Shown piece by piece: positions 6,697 through 11,098 of a DNA stretch of 11,098 bases. A program made the translations under genes and the position numbers. The stretch lies in NCBI GenBank assembly GCA_038202885.1, contig JBBREP010000105.1, positions 1 through 11,098 of the forward strand, given 5' to 3'. Source of the stretch: JBBREP01 sp038202885 (GTDB lineage Bacteria > Actinomycetota > Acidimicrobiia > IMCC26256 > PALSA-610). The notes under the pieces were generated by a model. The model was not told the origin of the DNA. It did not search any database and worked only from the letters and a program-made list of their open reading frames with translations. Numbering within the stretch: the first letter of the stretch is position 1; each line of letters begins with the position of its first letter.

Positions 6697-7617
6697 TCAG
6701 TCGCGCGGCTTCTCGTAGCGGGACAGGCGGATCTCATAGCCGTGTTCGGCGCCGCTCTTGGTGAGCGGGCCGCCGGTGCTTTCGATTCGCCAGAGCCACG
6801 GCACGACGTGACGCAGAGCCGACGTCGGCGGCGTGGTCGCGATCGCGTCGCGTAGCTGGAGTCGCAGCTCGAGCAGCGCGTCGAGGTCGGCGCTCTCGGT
6901 TTCGATCGCCCGTTGCTCGCCGTCGGTCGCAGTCCGCTCGACCAGCATCATCGCGATCGCGAACCGACCGTCGGCGATCTGATCCTGGCGTGCGACGGTC
7001 TCGAACTGCCCCCGCCAGTCGGCCGGCTTCGATTCGAGACTGTCGATCGCATCGCAGAGGCCCTCGACCACCTCACACCACGGATCCGTCGGCGCGAAGT
7101 CCCACGTCGCCCGGATCAGCGGCAAGACGTCGTCCCAGGTCGCGTGCGCGTACCTCCCGTGTTCGTTCGACGGTTCGAACGCGTATTGCAGCGCGGGCGT
7201 CAGGTAGGTCAGGTCGACGCAGGCCTCGGGATAGTGATGGTGCGCGAGGTCGAAGTAGTACGGCACCTGGTCGGGGCGATGGCTCGCACGTTCGGTTTTC
7301 AACTCGATGATCCAGAGCCGGTCGCCCCAGAGCACGGCGTAGTCGGGCGCGCCACCCTTCTCGTCGTCGTGCCTCGCTGCGAGCTCGAACTCGTCGACGA
7401 ACACCGGCTCGCCTTCCGGCCAACCGTTTGGGAAGCACAGCTCGTAGAACACGCGCAGGAACTCGAGTCCTTGCGGCGACGGCCAGGAGCGCGTGTTCCA
7501 ACTCGGGTAGGGCGCGCCGAGAATCAGGGAGGTCAGGAGCCGTTGACAGAACTCCTCCCGCCCGATGCGGAGCCGGGACAGCAGTTCGGCCGGCGATTCC
7601 GGTTTCAGGTCGTTCAC
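6697..7617 (-). CDS. PD-(D/E)XK nuclease-like protein, last gene of the island operon
   Basis: A 306-residue protein of no family I can name. It has a good PD-(D/E)XK core at residues 91-107: 'PDYAVLWGDRLWIIELKTE', that is P-D, a short beta hairpin, then E-L-K. A conserved-looking Glu sits upstream ('VDEFELAAR'). This is the active-site pattern of restriction-type and repair nucleases, so DNA cleavage or DNA end processing is a reasonable guess. The remaining C-terminal half is mixed helical with no visible motif. The GTG start at 7617 overlaps the TGA of the TY-Chap-like gene by four bases (GTGA), so it is almost certainly translated with it. It converges on the HD gene, with the palindrome cluster in between. 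Confidence 0.75.
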   Translation of the reverse strand: MNDLKPESPAELLSRLRIGREEFCQRLLTSLILGAPYPSWNTRSWPSPQGLEFLRVFYELCFPNGWPEGEPVFVDEFELAARHDDEKGGAPDYAVLWGDRLWIIELKTERASHRPDQVPYYFDLAHHHYPEACVDLTYLTPALQYAFEPSNEHGRYAHATWDDVLPLIRATWDFAPTDPWCEVVEGLCDAIDSLESKPADWRGQFETVARQDQIADGRFAIAMMLVERTATDGEQRAIETESADLDALLELRLQLRDAIATTPPTSALRHVVPWLWRIESTGGPLTKSGAEHGYEIRLSRYEKPRD

Positions 7618-8000
7618 TTCGCTCGCGTTCCGTAGGTGTATGTGAGGTCATCGCCGCGGGCGCCGTAGACGTCTATGAGCGTGCGGGCGATCCGGTTGCC
7701 GATGTCGGCGAACGGAATCGGTTCGTCCCACAGTTGGGAGAAGTTCGGCGTCGGTGACGACCAACCGAGCCCGATGAGGTGCAGTTCGGCCGACTGGTCG
7801 AGGTGTTGCGCGGGCTCGATGTACTCGTTGCCGACCGCCTCGCAATAGAGCTCACCCTGGAGCGTCGGAATGAACTGCACGTAGTAGTCGGTTCCGGTGC
7901 GATCGATCACGAGAAACTGGGTTTGGTGCAGCATGAACGCCTCGAGCCGCTCGGCGATCTCGTCGGCGAGCGGGGCGACGTCCACGTCGACCGCGCTCAT
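7614..8000 (-). CDS. TY-Chap-like small protein (putative peptide chaperone)
   Basis: A 128-residue protein resembling the TY-Chap domains (related to type III secretion chaperones and YbjN), which I recall as common next to actinobacterial conflict-type genes. Visible signs are an N-terminal amphipathic helix ('LADEIAERLEAFML'), a strand pair 'FLVIDR..TDYYVQFIP', the 'LYCEAVGNEYI' segment, a 'LIGLGWSSP.PNFSQLW' stretch with conserved G-W and N, and a C-terminal helix ('IGNRIARTLIDVYG'). Such domains are thought to bind partner proteins rather than catalyse. The ATG at 7998-8000 overlaps the TGA of the upstream nuclease gene by three bases, and its own stop overlaps the next start. This places it as the middle gene of the operon, between two nucleases it may hold or control. 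Confidence 0.65.
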   Translation of the reverse strand: MSAVDVDVAPLADEIAERLEAFMLHQTQFLVIDRTGTDYYVQFIPTLQGELYCEAVGNEYIEPAQHLDQSAELHLIGLGWSSPTPNFSQLWDEPIPFADIGNRIARTLIDVYGARGDDLTYTYGTRAK

Positions 8001-8995
8001 CGGTCCGCCGCCATGTGCGCGTAGCGACACTTGAACTCCGCGCTCGTCGCGGCATTGGTACCGACGAGTTGCGCGGTGTCGAAGATCTCGAACCGATCCG
8101 GCCGCCGTTGCATGTTGCGCCACAGATCACCGAGGTGGCCGTTGCCCGCGCCGGCATGCGACTCGCGATTCAGCGATGCCCACAGCTCGGCATTACGACC
8201 GGGCGCGCAGTACAAGACGCGCACGATGTCGGCCGCACCCGCAACCTCCAGTCGCCACGCGAGCAGCGACAGCCGGAACAGCTGGTAGACGGGCTCGACG
8301 TAGAAGTCGTCGTACGGGATCACATCGTGGCGCAGCGGCGCGTCGGGATCATCGAAGAGGCGGCGATATCGCGCGTCGCGCGTCGCCATGCTCGTCGTCG
8401 ACGTTTGCAGCTCACCCGCGCCCACGTACTGCTCGGTGTACTTCCACTCGATCAGCGTCAAGACCTCGCGCCCGGCCGTGTCGATGTAGCGGAGCGCGGC
8501 GTCGGCGCTGGTGTTGTGCGCACCGCGGGTGCCCACTCCGTTCTTCCATTCGCCGAGCGGGTTCCCGTCGCCGATCGACTCGAAGGCGACGAAGGCGCCG
8601 GGCGCAACCGGGTCACACATCGGCAGCGGCGTGGCGATCTGCAACGCGTCGCCGAAGACCCGCTCGATCGCGTCAGGTCGGCCCGCCATCGGCATCAGCG
8701 CGTTCGCGCACTGCACCTGCGAGCTGCACAAGTGGTTCGACGGACCGCAGTCGATACCGTCGTGCCACGGGATCCCCGCCGCCGCGAAGTAGTCGATCGC
8801 ACCGTGGGCGTCGGGCAGCAGGTTCTTCCGCGCCGCCGCCCGCGGAACGCAGAAGTCCCGTGCGTACCCGCGGTACTCCCCCGCCCGACGTTCGCAGTCG
8901 TCGAGGGTCGCCGTCTCCTGCTTCCAATTGATCTGGGCGGCATCCGCCTCTTGCCTGAATGTCATTGCTTCTCTCTCTGTTGCTTGTCGAAACAT
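7997..8995 (-). CDS. PGN_0703-like putative restriction-type PD-(D/E)XK nuclease
   Basis: A 332-residue protein that I recognise as close to the PGN_0703 group of putative restriction endonucleases. Signs are 'GPSNHLCSSQVQCANALMP' around residues 84-102, the Asp in 'NTSADAALRY' (165), and 'LIEWKYTEQY' giving E183-W-K185, a PD-(D/E)XK catalytic pair. Further on are 'RHDVIPYDDFYVEPVYQLFR' and 'DLWRNMQRRPDRF', which I also associate with the group. It probably cuts DNA, but specificity is unknown and no methyltransferase is present in the window. The ATG at 8993-8995 overlaps the preceding TGA (TGATG), suggesting reinitiation. A second ATG at 8963-8965 has an AGAGAGAGA purine run upstream and may be the real start (322 aa). 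Confidence 0.8.
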   Translation of the reverse strand: MFRQATEREAMTFRQEADAAQINWKQETATLDDCERRAGEYRGYARDFCVPRAAARKNLLPDAHGAIDYFAAAGIPWHDGIDCGPSNHLCSSQVQCANALMPMAGRPDAIERVFGDALQIATPLPMCDPVAPGAFVAFESIGDGNPLGEWKNGVGTRGAHNTSADAALRYIDTAGREVLTLIEWKYTEQYVGAGELQTSTTSMATRDARYRRLFDDPDAPLRHDVIPYDDFYVEPVYQLFRLSLLAWRLEVAGAADIVRVLYCAPGRNAELWASLNRESHAGAGNGHLGDLWRNMQRRPDRFEIFDTAQLVGTNAATSAEFKCRYAHMAADR

Positions 8996-9477
8996 CACGC
9001 CGCGACCCGGGCCATCGAGCCGAGGTGCATTACGGGAAATCCGTGGGCCCGCCAGCCTGAGCAAACGGTGCCCGGCCGGGCGACAACCAACACCCCCACG
9101 CCGCGATTTCTGACCGCGAGCGCGCGTTGGAGGAAGATGTGGTCGCCACTCCCGATCACGAGCCGGCCCGCGCGCCGTTCGACGAACTCGGGCGCGGCGT
9201 GGGTCAGCAAGGCCAGATCGGCGCCGTCTTCGCCGCCCGCGGTGTGGACGGTGCACTCGATGTCGAGATCCCAGAGCAGGCGGCTCGCCAGCCCGGGATT
9301 CACCGCCACCGAGACGAGATCGCCGGGCTGCCAGCCCGAGACCTCGAGGTACTCGGCGAGCGCCCGCTGCACCTCGTCGACCTCCGCGAACGGATCGCCC
9401 ACGAGATTCTCGAGATCCACCAAGTGCAACGTCCGCTGCCGCACATCAACCGTCGGCAACACATTTACGAAAGCCAT
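8995..9477 (-). CDS. NYN-domain-like (PIN-fold) ribonuclease
   Basis: A 160-residue protein with the acidic signature of the NYN/PIN-like nuclease fold: D-L-E-N in the first strand ('LHLVDLENLVG', residues 18-27), 'GADLALL' (Asp 87), and G-S-G-D in 'LVIGSGDHIF' (109-112). A final alpha/beta unit 'GVGVLVVARPG' follows. Such proteins are metal-dependent RNases that act on tRNA or other RNA; the target here is unknown. The ATG at 9475-9477 is preceded by a GGGGAC-type purine run. It is the first gene of a four-gene run with overlapping ends and lies 83 bases after the stop of the NERD gene on the same strand. A short inverted repeat lies upstream and might control it. Confidence 0.7.
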   Translation of the reverse strand: MAFVNVLPTVDVRQRTLHLVDLENLVGDPFAEVDEVQRALAEYLEVSGWQPGDLVSVAVNPGLASRLLWDLDIECTVHTAGGEDGADLALLTHAAPEFVERRAGRLVIGSGDHIFLQRALAVRNRGVGVLVVARPGTVCSGWRAHGFPVMHLGSMARVAA

Positions 9478-9527
9478 GTCGTCCCCGTCCCTCGACTGAA
9501 ACCAGTCTGCAAACGGGGTGGGACAAT

Positions 9528-9541
9528 TACATGGCTGTAAC
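9528..9541. promoter_or_regulatory. TTACA-TGGC-TGTAA inverted repeat, possible operator
   Basis: A five-base inverted repeat with a four-base centre lies about 50 bases upstream of the NYN gene start, in the 83-base gap after the NERD gene. It is AT-rich in a GC-rich setting, as operators and promoters often are. No clear -35/-10 pair was seen beside it, so it may be a regulator site or simply part of the promoter. Confidence 0.35.
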
Positions 9542-9560
9542 TAGATCCTTAGCGATGTGC

Positions 9561-10517
9561 CTATCGCCAGATTGATGGTTGATCGGCCGCGAGCGCGACT
9601 TTGTACGCCTCATCAGGAGTCAGCACCCGCGGCAGGGCGATGAGCCAAGGTCGGACCGTTGAGGCCTCGAGAACTCGTACGTCAGTCGGATGCGCCTTCA
9701 CCGTGATCGACCGAGTGAAGACCAGCAGCGGGAAGACATTGATCGACTGATTCATCGAGCGCGACAACCGAGCCGCGGCGTCACGCGCCTCGTGCGTCGC
9801 CGCAGGGAGATAGTTGGTCTTGGCGCCGGCGACCATGAGCGTGCGCTCCGCGACCCAGACATTCCCCGTCACGTTCTTGGTGTTGACCGTGAAGACGCCG
9901 CCGACGCCGATCACCAGATGGTCGATATCGGTTCCCGAAGGCCCGCGCGGGATCGCATGGAATACCCACCACTCCCCCTCTGGCAGATGATCGAGCTCGT
10001 CCCCGACTCGTATCTCGCCGTGTTGGCCGCGGACCCACTGGGCGCGCTCGGCGTCGAGCTCGGCTATTCGGTCCCCAACACTTTGACCGGGCCGACGCCC
10101 CCACATGTGTTCACGACTATCTGGCGCATCGGGCCTCGGCGGCACAGGACTCGGCGCAGCCGGAATCGCCGAGCTACGCACGCGCTTCGACCGTGATGGC
10201 GACCGCTTCGACGTGCTCTTCCTAGGAGCGGTCGTCCGGCGCTTGCGCGAGGGCTTTCGTCGGCGGCGTCCGCGACCGATTTGGTTAGTGAGAAAGGACG
10301 CGAGGATGACGACGGCGATTAGCACGACGAGGGGCTTCAGAGCCGCGGTCGTGGCATCAGTCACGGCCTTTGCCGGCGGGATTGTCGTGGTCGGTCCAAC
10401 TGTGCCGGTCCGAGCGAACGCCCGATCGGCTGTCCCGACTACGAACGCGCATGCGAGTATGGCGAGCGCCGCGACACGCCTCGTACACAAGTACACGTAT
10501 GCGGACTCGACGCTCAT
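9561..10517 (-). CDS. Membrane-anchored NERD-domain nuclease-related protein
   Basis: A 318-residue protein. There are two hydrophobic stretches, at about 14-35 (signal-like, ending 'DRAFA') and 61-80 ('LKPLVVLIAVVILASFLTN'). A strongly basic, Ser/Arg/Lys-rich spacer (82-118) and a Pro-rich piece follow, then a NERD domain at about 160-290. NERD marks are 'GQHGEIRVGDEL' (Glu 168), 'HAIPRGPSGTDIDHLVIGVGGVFTVNTKN' read in short parts (D197, D199, K214) and the 'G-x-V-W' strand. The usual acidic residue two before the Lys is Asn (N-T-K), a variant I recall as frequent in actinobacterial members. NERD proteins are presumed DNA-processing enzymes. With the ATG at 10517 no good Shine-Dalgarno is seen. 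It starts beside the divergent small gene and is followed by the NYN operon. Confidence 0.82.
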   Translation of the reverse strand: MSVESAYVYLCTRRVAALAILACAFVVGTADRAFARTGTVGPTTTIPPAKAVTDATTAALKPLVVLIAVVILASFLTNQIGRGRRRRKPSRKRRTTAPRKSTSKRSPSRSKRVRSSAIPAAPSPVPPRPDAPDSREHMWGRRPGQSVGDRIAELDAERAQWVRGQHGEIRVGDELDHLPEGEWWVFHAIPRGPSGTDIDHLVIGVGGVFTVNTKNVTGNVWVAERTLMVAGAKTNYLPAATHEARDAAARLSRSMNQSINVFPLLVFTRSITVKAHPTDVRVLEASTVRPWLIALPRVLTPDEAYKVALAADQPSIWR

Positions 10518-10548
10518 GCCAAATCGTCTCACAAAGGAACGTTCACAC

Positions 10549-10917
10549 GTGGTGGATCGAAGCGCGCCGTTTTCCGACGAACTGTACGCGCGGGTTTCGG
10601 AAGTGGCGAGTGCCCACGAGACCATCCATACGCTCGCGCGCAATCAAGCAAATCAACTCGTTGAGGTCACTCGATCGGGGATACGGGTCGACACCGCGAG
10701 GTCGAGACGCGCCGGAACTGCACCCGTCGTACCGGCCTGGATGATCGAGGTCGCATGGGATCGCTTGCGGCAGCGGGGACGGTTGACCAGTCGAGAGCTG
10801 CTCCATGACCTGAATGTCAAGCGCTCGGCCTTCGTTTGCGCCTTGCTAGCCGTTTTCCCTGAGGTTCGGGTGACGTCGACAAGGCCCATTGAGCTCGAGC
10901 TCGATCGACGTTCGTAG
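10549..10917 (+). CDS. Small conserved protein with helix-turn-helix-like C-terminus
   Basis: A 122-residue protein. The N-terminal half is helical ('DELYARVSEVASAHETIHTLARNQ') and is followed by a short strand region ('LVEVTRSGIRVDT'). The C-terminal half, with 'VPAWMIEVAWDRLRQRGRLT' then 'ELLHDLNVKRSAFVCALLAVFPEV', has the spacing of a small winged-helix unit and resembles conserved hypothetical actinobacterial proteins I cannot name. DNA binding is a guess. The GTG at 10549 is chosen because AAAGGA lies 11 bases upstream (a GTG follows at 10552). The ATG at 10516 would overlap the start codon of the divergent NERD gene and is less likely. Longer versions of the frame lie antisense to the NERD gene and should be ignored. 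Confidence 0.6.
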   Translation: MVDRSAPFSDELYARVSEVASAHETIHTLARNQANQLVEVTRSGIRVDTARSRRAGTAPVVPAWMIEVAWDRLRQRGRLTSRELLHDLNVKRSAFVCALLAVFPEVRVTSTRPIELELDRRS

Positions 10918-11010
10918 GTCGTGCGCGTGACCGATTCCTCACCGGATGATCGCGTCCCACCCTTGGGGGAGACTGCGATCCGCAGACGGAAACGATCATT
11001 GGAATGAGAT

Positions 11011-11098
11011 TTGCGAGTACTTGACGGCGAGACGATTTACAGCGCGACCGACCTGGTGGCTTCGGCCGCGTGCGCGCACCTCACGCAGCTCGAACTGT
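11011..11098 (+). CDS. RecB-like nuclease of the TM0106 type, N-terminal fragment (cut by window edge)
   Basis: Only about 29 residues fit in the window. After an in-frame TGA (11005-11007) a TTG at 11011, with GGA and GAGA purines 4-10 bases upstream, opens 'RVLDGETIYSATDLVASAAC' and then 'AHLTQLEL'. The 'YSATDLV..AAC.HLTQLEL' pattern is the N-terminus I recall for TM0106-type RecB-like putative nucleases, often long proteins with a helicase part. The early Cys would be one ligand of the family's possible iron-sulfur or metal site. It follows the small conserved gene by 93 bases, a gap with no clear signal. The catalytic region is outside the window, so the call rests on this short stretch. 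Confidence 0.6.
   Translation, partial: MRVLDGETIYSATDLVASAACAHLTQLEL

Noticed and set aside
6913..7635. A 240-codon plus-strand frame
   Set aside because: Antisense shadow of the second PD-(D/E)XK gene, rich in Arg and Val with no recognisable domain.
9040..9120. Possible restriction-modification partner for the nuclease genes
   Set aside because: No methyltransferase motif is visible in any frame near the operon, so a classical restriction-modification system is not supported within this window.
8998..9256. N-terminal extension of the PGN_0703-like frame
   Set aside because: It overlaps the NYN gene in another frame and is Arg/Gly-rich; the TGATG overlap and the purine run support a start at 8995 or 8965.
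8015..9499. A 494-codon plus-strand frame
   Set aside because: Antisense to the PGN_0703-like and NYN genes; Arg-rich low-quality protein with no motif, while the minus strand shows catalytic residues and coupled starts.
10105..10548. Long N-terminal extension of the small plus-strand protein
   Set aside because: It runs antisense through the NERD gene's membrane and basic segments; the likely start is at 10549.

Overview
The window is GC-rich, uses GTG and TTG starts freely and has many overlapping gene ends. This suggests an actinobacterium. The pilin-like fragment at the left edge, the ECF sigma factor with a membrane partner, and a 'PVEPVETTP'-encoding dispersed repeat fit Acidimicrobiia or a relative, but that placement is an inference from style, not from a marker gene. 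No tRNA, rRNA, CRISPR array or transposase was seen.

Left part (1-1872): the C-terminal end of a type IV pilin-like protein; a convergent small MazG-like pyrophosphohydrolase; a divergent aminoglycoside-phosphotransferase-type kinase gene that has lost its catalytic middle and changes frame (pseudogene); and, 14 bases after it with a strong ribosome binding site, a six-helix membrane protein.

Middle part (1875-6529): a PAS-GGDEF-EAL cyclic-di-GMP enzyme on the minus strand with all recognisable catalytic residues; an ECF-type sigma factor overlapping by 4 bases a single-pass membrane protein with a long outside region (a likely sigma/partner pair); a small cysteine-rich gene that appears broken by a one-base slip and an 8-base tandem duplication; and a RelA/SpoT-type HD hydrolase that looks shortened by about 30 residues directly after its HD motif.

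Right part (6697-11098): four minus-strand genes with overlapping stops and starts encode, in order of transcription, a NYN-type nuclease, a PGN_0703-like PD-(D/E)XK nuclease, a small TY-Chap-like putative peptide chaperone and a second PD-(D/E)XK-like protein. Upstream on the same strand lies a membrane-anchored NERD-domain protein. Divergent from it are a small conserved protein and, running off the right edge, the start of a TM0106-type RecB-like nuclease. Five nuclease-like genes in 4.5 kb, four genes of the block tightly coupled, look like a defence or nucleic-acid-processing island. The NYN/PD-ExK/TY-Chap/PD-ExK operon is the best candidate for an undescribed system.

Three genes in the first 6.2 kb (kinase, cysteine-rich protein, HD hydrolase) carry internal lesions, so local gene decay or an assembly problem should be considered. 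No stretch above 300 bases lacks a gene; the longest gap (3594-3876) holds a possible promoter and a dispersed repeat.
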